64,000 nt of DNA from Spiribacter halobius (GTDB lineage Bacteria > Pseudomonadota > Gammaproteobacteria > Nitrococcales > Nitrococcaceae). Each line of letters opens with the position of its first letter. Position 1 is the stretch's first letter. A program made the translations under genes and the position numbers. The stretch lies in NCBI RefSeq assembly GCF_020883455.1, contig NZ_CP086615.1, positions 434,001 through 498,000 on the forward strand. The letters run 5' to 3'. This document shows, piece after piece, positions 57,377-64,000 of the stretch. A model generated the notes under the pieces. The model was given only the letters and a program-made list of their open reading frames with translations, had not been told where the DNA came from and made no database searches.

Positions 57377-57863
57377 GCAACAGGATGGTGGCGTTCAGGT
57401 AGACCGCGAAGCTGACCCAGACCAGGTAGGGCGCGAGCAGCCAGCAGGCGGTCGCGCTCACGCGGTGGAAACGGAACATGGTCAGCGCCACCAGCACCCA
57501 TAGGGCGGCCAGATCCACCAGCGCCAGATCCACGCGGTGCCAGTGGAAGAACAGGATGGACCAAAGGCCGTTGGCGCCGAGCTGAGCGATGAAGGGCAGC
57601 AATGCGGGCAGGCCGGCCACCAGGCCGGTGCGGCGCCAGACCAGCCACGCCGAGACGGTCATCAGCGCATAGAGGAGTGTCCACGCCACCGGGAACAGGA
57701 GATCCGGCGGCGTGAACGGCGGCTTCTCCAAGCCGGCGTACCAGGCGTCGGAGGGGGTGAGCACACCGCCCATGGCGGCCAGCGTCACCAGCGCCAGCCA
57801 GCCGGCGAACCCCAGCAGCGCCCGCCGGCGTCCGCCGGTCTCCTGCAGCAGGTCTCCGGCCAC
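57351..57863 (-). CDS. tspO: TspO/MBR family protein
   Basis: 170 residues, five membrane helices. WYAGLEKPPFTPPDLLFPVA is the family signature, with WTLLYALMTVSAWLVW and the conserved NGLWSILFFHWHR, and WVSFAVYLNATILLLN at the end. TspO binds porphyrins and tunes tetrapyrrole or stress responses, for example in phototrophs. Start set at GTG 57861-57863, five bases downstream of the glyoxalase stop; no ATG suits. Operon with gloA. Confidence 0.85.
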   Translation of the reverse strand: MAGDLLQETGGRRRALLGFAGWLALVTLAAMGGVLTPSDAWYAGLEKPPFTPPDLLFPVAWTLLYALMTVSAWLVWRRTGLVAGLPALLPFIAQLGANGLWSILFFHWHRVDLALVDLAALWVLVALTMFRFHRVSATACWLLAPYLVWVSFAVYLNATILLLNGPAPPG

Positions 57864-57867
57864 GGGC

Positions 57868-58308
57868 CTACCAGGTCCCGGTGTTGGGCATGGAAGCCCA
57901 GGGCTCCTGCGGCGCGAGCGCCTCGCCCTTCTGCAGCAGCTCCACGGAGATCCCGTCCGGCGAGCGGACGAAGGCCATATGCCCATCCCGCGGTGGGCGG
58001 TTGATGGTTACGCCGCCGTCCTGCAGACGCTGGCAGAGGGCGTAGATGTCATCCACGCGAAAGGCGAGATGGCCGAAGTTGCGGCCGCCGCTGTAGGTCT
58101 CCGGGTCCCAGTTGTAGGTGAGCTCGAGCATTGGCGACTTCTCGGCCCGGGCACGCTCCACGTCCTCGTCGGCGGCGAGGAAGATCAGCGTGAAGCGGCC
58201 CTGCTCGCTGTCGCGGCGGCTCATTTCGCGCATGCCGAGCAGCTCGCAGTAGAAGTGCAGCGAGGCATCGATGTCGCTGATGCGGACCATGGTGTGCAGG
58301 TATTGCAT
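57868..58308 (-). CDS. gloA: Lactoylglutathione lyase (glyoxalase I)
   Basis: 146 residues. Metal ligands His5, Glu62, His80 and Glu123 (MQYLHTMVRI, LELTYNW, NFGHLAFRVDD, ISVELLQ) fit the GloA pattern His-Glu-His-Glu. Converts the hemithioacetal of methylglyoxal and glutathione to S-lactoylglutathione. The bacterial, shorter, nickel-dependent type. TGGAGAC precedes the ATG at 58306-58308; an upstream in-frame ATG at 58344 is less likely. Confidence 0.92.
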   Translation of the reverse strand: MQYLHTMVRISDIDASLHFYCELLGMREMSRRDSEQGRFTLIFLAADEDVERARAEKSPMLELTYNWDPETYSGGRNFGHLAFRVDDIYALCQRLQDGGVTINRPPRDGHMAFVRSPDGISVELLQKGEALAPQEPWASMPNTGTW

Positions 58309-58345
58309 GGACTGTCTCCAGGCGGCGACGGGTTGGAGGGGCACT

Positions 58346-58963
58346 CTACCAGCGCCCGCGCCGGGGATCAGCGAGCTGCTGGTGCAGCCAGCCGTCGAGC
58401 TCGGCGGCGAGATCGGCCAGGGCTCGGTTGGCGGCGGCGGCCGCGGCCGCGGGTCCGGCGGCCTCCGCCGCGGCCGTGGCCTCGACCCGGCGCTGCGCGA
58501 TCAACTCGCCCTCCCGGTCCAGCAGCCGGATGCGCAGGCCGATGCGGGCCTCGCCGGCGCCGCCGCCGCCGCGGTAGTCCTGCTCCAGGCGCAGCAGCTC
58601 CAGCTCCAGGCGGTAGTCCGCCACCGGCGGCGGGGCACCCGTGAGCACCGCGCGAAACCGTCCGGTGCGTTCCAGGGCCTCGCCCAGGCGCTCGGTAACC
58701 AGCTCGCCAGGGGCGCTCACCCAGCGGGCAGTGGCGAAATAGCGCAGGGCCAGCGCGTCGCCTTCACGATAGGCCATGAGCGGCTGCTCGTAGCCGGCCG
58801 CGACGCCCGTAAGGCGCACGCGCAGGACCTCGTCGCCAGTGCCCGCCGCCGGCAGCGCGGGGACCTCCAGGGTGTAGAGGGCGGGCGCCGGCGCGTTCTG
58901 CAGCAGCGGCGTGCAGCCGACGAGGAGCGCAGTCAGGGCGAGGGCGGCGAGTCGCCGGCTCAT
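58346..58963 (-). CDS. ABC-type transport auxiliary lipoprotein (PqiC-like)
   Basis: 205 residues. Lipobox LLVGC (Cys17), then the ABC_trans_aux fold (PALYTLEVPALPAAG, YFATARWVSAPGELVTERLG, RLELELLRLEQDYRGGG). Such outer-membrane lipoproteins receive lipids from MCE proteins. Last gene of the operon; start overlaps the MlaD stop by four bases. The C-terminal Ala-rich segment (AAAEAAGPAAAAAAANRALA) is an unusual low-complexity helix. Confidence 0.88.
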   Translation of the reverse strand: MSRRLAALALTALLVGCTPLLQNAPAPALYTLEVPALPAAGTGDEVLRVRLTGVAAGYEQPLMAYREGDALALRYFATARWVSAPGELVTERLGEALERTGRFRAVLTGAPPPVADYRLELELLRLEQDYRGGGGAGEARIGLRIRLLDREGELIAQRRVEATAAAEAAGPAAAAAAANRALADLAAELDGWLHQQLADPRRGRW

Positions 58964-59898
58964 CGTGCGCGCTCCTCGCCGGGCCCCGGCGGCCGCGGGG
59001 CGGGCCCGTACAGCAGCTGTGAGGGGTCGTCCTCCAGGCGGGCGGCCAGGCGGCGCAGGCGCTCGGCGGTGCGCTCCAGGGTCTGGAGCAGGTCCTCGGC
59101 GATGGGCAGCGTGCGGTCCCCGAGACGTGCCAGATCGCGGCTGCCCTGGTCGCCCAGATTGCTGAGGGAATCCCCGGCCTGGCCGATCCGCTCGGCCATG
59201 CGTTCCAGCCCCGTGAGCGTCGCCTCGACCGAGTCGAGCGTCTCCGGTACCCGTGCGGCGGCGACGGCGCCGCTCCCAAAGGCCTCCTCCGCAGCGGCAA
59301 GGGCCTCGCGCAGGGCGGCCCGGTCCCGCTCAAGGCCCTCGGCGAGGGCGGCGAAGCTGGTCAGCAGACGGTTGAGGGCGGCGGCGTTCTCCGGGGAAAG
59401 CACCGTGTCCAGGCGTGCCGCAATGGTGTCGAGGCTGCTCATGCCCTCGCGCACGAGGGTGTCCAGCTGGCCGAGCAGCGAGCGCTGGTAGGGGATCTCG
59501 GGGTAGCGAGCCCCGGGCTCCGGCCGCAGCGGTGATGCCTCCGGCTCGCCTCCGGAGAGCTCGAGATAAGCGCCGCCCGTTAGCCCGCGGCTCTGCAGGG
59601 TGGCGGTGGTGCCCTCGCGCACCGGGGCGTCTGGATCCACCGCCAGCAGTAGCCGGATCTCGTTGCGGCGCTCGCGGGCGATGCTGATCTCCGCAATCCG
59701 GCCCACCTCGACACCGCGGTAGGTCACCTGGGCATCCCGGTGCAGGCCGCTGGCGGACTCGGTGAGGTAGACCACGTAGTAGCGGCTGTCCGAACCCGTG
59801 CCGAGGCCGCCGGCGAGCCAGATGCCGGCGAGCGGCACTGCGACGCCGAGCAGCAGGACGAACAGGCCCACCAGGCTGTAGCTCACTCGGGCTTGCAT
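58960..59898 (-). CDS. mlaD: MCE-domain (MlaD family) lipid transport protein
   Basis: 312 residues: N-terminal membrane helix (SLVGLFVLLLGVAVPLAGIW), MCE domain at about 38-115 (YYVVYLTESASGLHRDAQVT, YRGVEVGRIAEI, LTGGAYLELSG), then a long helical region. It forms a periplasmic ring or tunnel for phospholipids between the inner membrane ABC transporter and the outer-membrane lipoprotein. Longer than E. coli MlaD (183). Overlaps the ATPase gene by 16 bases. Confidence 0.9.
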   Translation of the reverse strand: MQARVSYSLVGLFVLLLGVAVPLAGIWLAGGLGTGSDSRYYVVYLTESASGLHRDAQVTYRGVEVGRIAEISIARERRNEIRLLLAVDPDAPVREGTTATLQSRGLTGGAYLELSGGEPEASPLRPEPGARYPEIPYQRSLLGQLDTLVREGMSSLDTIAARLDTVLSPENAAALNRLLTSFAALAEGLERDRAALREALAAAEEAFGSGAVAAARVPETLDSVEATLTGLERMAERIGQAGDSLSNLGDQGSRDLARLGDRTLPIAEDLLQTLERTAERLRRLAARLEDDPSQLLYGPAPRPPGPGEERAR

Positions 59899-60704
59899 GA
59901 GCGCTCCCTGGCCCGCTGCATCCGCGGGCCTTCGAAATAGCGGCGCACGGCGGGGATCGGCGAGGCGGCCAGGCGGGCGGGCTCCCCGATGTCCAGGACC
60001 CGACCGTCGCCCAGGAAGGCGATGCGGTCGGCGATCTCCCAGAGCGAGTCCGCGTCGTGGGTCACCACCACCACCGTCAGCCCCAGCAGCTCGCGCAGGC
60101 GCAGGATCAGCCGGTCGAAGGCCGCGGCGCCGAGCGGGTCGAGCCCGGCGGTGGGCTCGTCCAGGAACAGCAGCTCCGGGTCCAGCGCCAGTGCCCGGGC
60201 CAGCGCCGCGCGCTTGGTCATGCCGCCGGAGAGCTCGGCCGGATACAGCGCCGCCGCCTCCGCCGGCAGTCCGGCCAGGGCGATCTTGAGCCGCGCCGCC
60301 CGGGCCACCAGCGTCGGTGGCAGCCGCGTATGCTCGCGCAGCACGAAGCCGACATTTTCCGCCACGGTGAGCCCGGTGAACAGGGCGCCGTGCTGGAACA
60401 TCACCCCCAGGCGGCGCCGCAGGGCCCGTTCCGCGCTGCGGCCGAGCCCCCGGGTCGCCTCGCCGAACAGACGGACTTCCCCGGCCGTCGGAGCCAGCAG
60501 CAGGCTCATGGCGCGCAGCAGCACCGTCTTGCCCGAGCCGCTGGCGCCGGCGGTGGCCAGCAGCTCCCCGTGACGGACGTCCAGATCCAGCCCGCGATGG
60601 ACCCGCGTCGAGCCGAGCCGGGTCTCCAGCCCGCGCACCGCGACGATGGGCGAGCCGCGGGGGCTAGAGCCCGATCTGCTGGTAGGCAATGGAGAAGATG
60701 GCAT
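59883..60704 (-). CDS. mlaF: ABC transporter ATPase (MlaF-like)
   Basis: 273 residues. Walker A GASGSGKTVL, Q-loop VMFQHGALF, signature LSGGMTKRAALARALALDP, Walker B LLFLDEPTAGLDP and the switch His in VVVTHD. The sequence LSGGMxKRAALARA is typical of MlaF. Start at ATG 60704 lies within mlaE (overlap 41 bases); TTG at 60689 or GTG at 60638 are also possible. Powers lipid transfer through MlaE/MlaD. Confidence 0.88.
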   Translation of the reverse strand: MPSSPLPTSRSGSSPRGSPIVAVRGLETRLGSTRVHRGLDLDVRHGELLATAGASGSGKTVLLRAMSLLLAPTAGEVRLFGEATRGLGRSAERALRRRLGVMFQHGALFTGLTVAENVGFVLREHTRLPPTLVARAARLKIALAGLPAEAAALYPAELSGGMTKRAALARALALDPELLFLDEPTAGLDPLGAAAFDRLILRLRELLGLTVVVVTHDADSLWEIADRIAFLGDGRVLDIGEPARLAASPIPAVRRYFEGPRMQRARERSCKPE

Positions 60705-61794
60705 CGGCCACGATCACCAGAAAGATGGATTGCACCACGGCCTGCGTGGTCGCAGCGCCTACGGATTCCGCGCTGCCGCTGACGCTCATGCCCTGATGGC
60801 AGCCCACCAGGGTAATGAGCACGGCGAACACCGGCGCCTTGGCGAGGCCGGCCCAGTACATGCCCGCAGGCACGGCGTCCGGCAGCCGCTCGAGAAACGT
60901 CACCACGCTGATGCCGTGAAAACGCTCGGCCACCAGCATGCCGCCGAGCACCCCCGCTCCGCCGCTCCAGAGCGCGAGCAGGGGCAGGCTCACCACCAGC
61001 GCCAGCAGCTTGGGCAGGATCAGCATCTCCGTGGGTGTGATGCCGAGGCTGCGCAGGGCGTCCAGCTCCTCGGTCAGGCGCATGGTGCCGATCTGTGCCG
61101 CATAGGCCGAGCCGGTGCGCCCCGCCACGATGATGGCAGCGAGCAGCGGTCCGAGCTCCCGCGCCATGGTGATGCCGATGAGATCCACGAGATAGATGCT
61201 GGCACCGTAGGCGGCCAGGGTCGTCCCGCCCTGATAGGCCATGACGATGCCCATGAGGAAGGCGAGCAGGCCGGTAATGGGCAGCGCGGTCACCCCGGCC
61301 CGCTCGATCTCGTGGACCACCTGCCGCCAGCGCACGCGCCCGGGCCGGGCGAGCCGCCCCGCGCTCTCCACGCTGACGTCGCCGACGAAATCCAGGAAGC
61401 GCATGCCCTCGCCGGCAGCCTTCACCGTCCGGCGGCCGAGCGCCTCCAGGCCCCGCGGCCGTCGCGGCGGGCGCGCCGGCGGGCGGTCATGTTCGGCGAC
61501 GATGCCGAGCAGCGCCTCGTGGGCTGGATGCGCCCCAGCCAGCGCGGCGCCGCCCAGCCGCTCGCGCACGCTGGCGAGCAGCAGCGCGCCGGCGCTGTCC
61601 AGCCGGCTGACCGCAGAGAGGTCGAGCCGCCAGCCGCCCGACCGCGGCTCCGCAGGCGGCAGGCGCCGCGCCACCGCGCCCAGCGCCGGCGCCGTCCAGG
61701 GCCCCCTGGCCCGGGCGACGCGGGCCTCCCGGTCGAGCTCCAGCTGCGGTATCTGCGGATTGGTGGCGATGGCGCGGGTCTCCGCGGGGATCAC
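60664..61794 (-). CDS. mlaE: MlaE-type permease fused to an N-terminal STAS-like domain
   Basis: 376 residues from GTG 61794. Residues ~12-100 look like a STAS domain (PQLELDREARVARARGPWTA, WRLDLSAVSRLDSAGALLLA), which in E. coli is the separate MlaB protein. The rest is the MlaE permease (FLMGIVMAYQGGTTLAAYGA, MARELGPLLAAIIVAGRTGS, ALRSLGITPTEMLILPKLLA). The frame is open to an ATG at 61926, but that part is repeat F2, so I start at GTG 61794, with poor ribosome-binding site. Start uncertain. No mlaC in the operon. Confidence 0.82.
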   Translation of the reverse strand: MIPAETRAIATNPQIPQLELDREARVARARGPWTAPALGAVARRLPPAEPRSGGWRLDLSAVSRLDSAGALLLASVRERLGGAALAGAHPAHEALLGIVAEHDRPPARPPRRPRGLEALGRRTVKAAGEGMRFLDFVGDVSVESAGRLARPGRVRWRQVVHEIERAGVTALPITGLLAFLMGIVMAYQGGTTLAAYGASIYLVDLIGITMARELGPLLAAIIVAGRTGSAYAAQIGTMRLTEELDALRSLGITPTEMLILPKLLALVVSLPLLALWSGGAGVLGGMLVAERFHGISVVTFLERLPDAVPAGMYWAGLAKAPVFAVLITLVGCHQGMSVSGSAESVGAATTQAVVQSIFLVIVADAIFSIAYQQIGL

Positions 61795-61862
61795 CTCGGG
61801 AGGATAACCCCCGAGCGCCAATGTGTCCGCGAGCTTGGTGGTGACTCGTTGTACGGTGCCGG

Positions 61863-61972
61863 GTGCGATGAGCGGTGGGAGCGCCCGGGACACGCTGTGA
61901 ATACCTCCCTGTAGGCTCGTAGGCAAGATCCCTCTCGCCTACGGTCCCGGGCGCTCCCACCGCTCATCGCAC
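61863..61972. repeat. Hairpin element, family F, copy F2
   Basis: Arms 61863-61891 and 61944-61972 are perfectly complementary over 29 bases (GTGCGATGAGCGGTGGGAGC...GGGAC). The core is almost identical to F1. It lies upstream of mlaE; the remaining gap to glpK (61973-62157) shows nothing recognisable. Confidence 0.92.
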
Positions 61973-62157
61973 GGCTGCCCGTGGTGGCTGATCCGCGACA
62001 CACGTGATCGCTCCCGTTGGCTGCTGGCACGCTGCCAGACGAAATGCGTCTTGCTCCTGCGCATGTGGGGCCCGGAGCGCCGCGCCGAGGGCGTGATCCA
62101 ACAGTCCCGCACCAGGCATGGCCGCCAAGCTCGGCCAACGCGCCGCGGATGTAGGCT

Positions 62158-63654
62158 CTAATCGCCGGCCCCGCTCAGAGTCCGGCGCACCGCGTCGTGC
62201 CAGCCGGCAATGATGTCGCTGCGGTCGGTGTCGGCGAGCGCCGGCCGGAAACGCTGGTCCAGCTTCCAGTGGCTGCCGAGGGCATCCAGTGACGGCCAGA
62301 GGCCATGCTGCAGGCCGGCCAGATAGGCGGCGCCGAGGGCGGTGGTCTCGATGACCTGCGGGCGTTCCACCGCGATGCCGGTGAGGTCGGCGAGCCGCTG
62401 CAGCAGCCAGTCGTTCGCCACCATGCCGCCGTCCACGCGCAGCGTCTCCAGATCGCCGCCGGCGTCGGCGGCCATCGCCGCCACCAGATCCCCGGTCTGC
62501 AGGCAGACCGAGTCCAGCGCCGCACGCACCAGCTCGGCGACACCGGTATCCCGGGTGAGCCCGAACAGCGCCCCGCGGGCGTCCGGGTCCCACCAGGGGG
62601 CGCCCAGTCCGGTGAAGGCGGGGACCAGATACAGCCGGTCCTCGCGGGCGCGGCGGGCCAGAATCTCGCTCTCGGCGGCGCTGGCGATGACGCCGAGGCC
62701 GTCGCGCAGCCACTGCACGGCTGCACCGGCGACGAAGATCGAGCCCTCGAGGGCGTAGGTGGGGCGGCCGTGCAGCCGGTAGGCGAGGGTGGTGAGCAGG
62801 CGGTTGTCCGAGAGCACGGCGCGCTCGCCGGTGTTCATGAGCGCGAAGCAGCCGGTGCCGTAGGTGCTCTTGATCATGCCCGGGGCGAAGCAGCTCTGGC
62901 CGACCACGGCGGCGTGCTGATCCCCCGCGACGCCCTGGATGGGCAGGCTCACGCCAAGGACATCCGGATCGGTCTCGCCGAAGTCCGCGGCGCTGTCGAG
63001 CACCTCCGGGAGCAGGCCCGCCGGGACCTCGAACAGCGCGAGCAGGTCGTCGTCCCAGTCCTGGCGGTGGATGTCGAAGAGCAGCGTACGGCAGGCGTTG
63101 GTGGCGTCGGTGGCGTGCCTGCGGCCGCCGGTGAAGCGCCAGATCAGCCAGCTGTCCACGGTGCCGAAGGCGAGTTCCCCGGCATCCGCCCGCTCCCGGG
63201 CGCCTTCCACGTGATCCAGGATCCAGGCCACCTTGCTCGCCGAGAAGTAGGGGTCGAGCAGCAGGCCCGTGCGCGCGCGCACGGTGGGCTCATGACCGCC
63301 ATCGCGCAGCGCGCTGCAGGTCTCGGCAGTGCGCCGGTCCTGCCAGACGATGGCGTTGTGCACCGGCTCGCCCGTGCGCCGGTCCCAGACCACGGTGGTC
63401 TCGCGCTGATTGGTGATGCCGAGGCTGAGCACCCGGGCGCCGGCGTCGCTGGCATCCGCCAGGGCCTTTCGGCAAACGTCCACGGTGGAGCGCCAGAGGT
63501 CCTCCGGGTCATGCTCCACCCAGCCGCTGTGGGGGTAGTGCTGACGGAACTCCTGCTGGGCGCTGGCGACGATGTGCCCATCGACATCGAACACGATGGC
63601 GCGGGAGCTTGTCGTGCCCTGGTCGACGGCGAGTATGCAGGCATGCTCCGCCAT
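62158..63654 (-). CDS. glpK: Glycerol kinase
   Basis: 498 residues, the usual length (about 500). [20 protein letters not shown] is the first phosphate loop; [20 protein letters not shown] binds glycerol, and [17 protein letters not shown] and [20 protein letters not shown] complete the ATP site. Phosphorylates glycerol to sn-glycerol-3-phosphate. GGAGGAG precedes the ATG at 63652-63654. Divergent from a DeoR-type regulator gene, as in many glp loci. Confidence 0.95.
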   Translation of the reverse strand: MAEHACILAVDQGTTSSRAIVFDVDGHIVASAQQEFRQHYPHSGWVEHDPEDLWRSTVDVCRKALADASDAGARVLSLGITNQRETTVVWDRRTGEPVHNAIVWQDRRTAETCSALRDGGHEPTVRARTGLLLDPYFSASKVAWILDHVEGARERADAGELAFGTVDSWLIWRFTGGRRHATDATNACRTLLFDIHRQDWDDDLLALFEVPAGLLPEVLDSAADFGETDPDVLGVSLPIQGVAGDQHAAVVGQSCFAPGMIKSTYGTGCFALMNTGERAVLSDNRLLTTLAYRLHGRPTYALEGSIFVAGAAVQWLRDGLGVIASAAESEILARRAREDRLYLVPAFTGLGAPWWDPDARGALFGLTRDTGVAELVRAALDSVCLQTGDLVAAMAADAGGDLETLRVDGGMVANDWLLQRLADLTGIAVERPQVIETTALGAAYLAGLQHGLWPSLDALGSHWKLDQRFRPALADTDRSDIIAGWHDAVRRTLSGAGD

Positions 63655-63744
63655 GGCTCTCCTCCTCGGGGCGCGCGGCGTGCGCCGCCGCGGTTGTCGT
63701 TTGCCGCCATGATCGAGTGCGGTCCGCAAATGTCAAGCCCGCAA

Positions 63745-63765
63745 TTTTCGGAAGCGAACGTTCGC
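63745..63765. promoter_or_regulatory. Candidate GlpR operator between glpK and the DeoR-type gene
   Basis: TTTTCGGAAGCGAACGTTCG includes TTTTCG-N4-CGAA, the kind of half-site spacing of GlpR operators, and a perfect palindrome GCGAACGTTCGC (63754-63765). It lies in the 156-base divergent gap. Confidence 0.45.
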
Positions 63766-63810
63766 CGCTGCTAGACTGCGCTCGAAGATGTTGCCCGGAG
63801 GAGACCCTCG

Positions 63811-64000
63811 ATGCCGCCTGCACTGTCCGCGGTCAGCCTCAACCGGCGCCAGCAGGAGATGCTCGGCCTGGTTCGCCAGCAGGGATTCGTGTCCGTCGAG
63901 GCCCTGGCGCAGCACTTCGCCGTCACCGCCCAGACCATCCGCCGCGACATCAACGCCCTCTGCCGGCATGGCCTGCTGCGTCGCTACCACGGCGGCGCGG
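63811..64000 (+). CDS. glpR: DeoR family transcriptional regulator, probably GlpR (partial)
   Basis: The first 63 codons of a gene that leaves the window. The DeoR-type helix-turn-helix is complete: [61 protein letters not shown] lies ten bases before ATG 63811. The context (divergent from glpK with a palindrome between) suggests GlpR, the glycerol-3-phosphate responsive repressor; the sugar-phosphate domain is not visible to confirm it. Confidence 0.82.
   Translation, partial: MPPALSAVSLNRRQQEMLGLVRQQGFVSVEALAQHFAVTAQTIRRDINALCRHGLLRRYHGGA

Noticed and set aside
61795-61926. 44-codon N-terminal extension of mlaE
   Set aside because: Much of it is repeat F2, whose copies elsewhere are non-coding; the STAS-like domain begins after GTG 61794.

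Overview
The window is 64 kb of GC-rich bacterial chromosome (coding density high, roughly two thirds G+C, the one clear exception being the gene at 7991-8743). The block pilA-pilR-pilS-sucC-sucD-nadE-glnB-bamD-rluD-pgeF-clpB (12.6-26.9 kb) is a gammaproteobacterial arrangement and, with the base composition, suggests an Ectothiorhodospiraceae-like (Chromatiales) organism; this placement is inference from gene order, not from a marker search. No rRNA, tRNA, CRISPR array, prophage or plasmid replication gene was seen.

Layout. 0-7.9 kb: housekeeping and small accessory genes (EEP-family protein cut by the left edge, two small Cys-rich proteins, a FadR-type regulator, apt, a panE-like reductase, an outer-membrane barrel, a Nudix hydrolase, a DUF4126 membrane protein) and a secreted subtilisin with Ig-like repeats. 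8-12.5 kb: an accessory patch with a low-GC PEP-CTERM protein, an orphan ABC-2 permease, a Uma2 nuclease-like protein and a RAYT-type Y1 transposase whose 5' half has been tandemly duplicated (618 bp unit, apparently identical). 12.5-16.4 kb: type IV pilin with a sigma-54 promoter and its pilR/pilS control genes; pilS is interrupted by one in-frame amber codon. 16.8-26.9 kb: TCA cycle, NAD synthesis, PII, outer-membrane assembly, pseudouridine synthase and ClpB. 27-32.9 kb: carrier, DJ-1/PfpI protein, AidB-like acyl-CoA dehydrogenase, methylmalonate-semialdehyde dehydrogenase, PCuAC copper chaperone. 33-41.9 kb: an aerobic CO-dehydrogenase-type (form II) molybdenum hydroxylase cluster, coxG-coxSLM-coxD-coxE-mocA-xdhC/coxF plus a SufU/IscU-like scaffold. 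42-46.9 kb: PadR regulator with an RND efflux pair. 47-58.3 kb: assorted metabolic, envelope and regulatory genes (haloacid dehalogenase, GST, YihY, bactofilin, AzlCD, LysR, TspO, glyoxalase). 58.3-61.8 kb: an Mla-type lipid ABC transporter operon. 62-64 kb: glpK divergent from a DeoR/GlpR gene that is cut by the right edge.

The most unusual aspect is the space between genes. At least seven sequence families of long imperfect or perfect inverted repeats (arms 25-40 bp, loops 30-200 bp) sit in intergenic gaps, often starting at a stop codon or ending at a start codon. One family (F: 48546, 51875, 55066, 61863) keeps a conserved core while the outer parts of its stems differ between copies but remain complementary within each copy, which points to selection for the hairpin itself or to a copying mechanism that keeps both arms matched. 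Two further families are built of short tandem units (TTCAAAG-like, CACAACG-like) arranged as giant palindromes. These, the RAYT array, the pilS amber codon and the form II cox cluster are the leads worth following.
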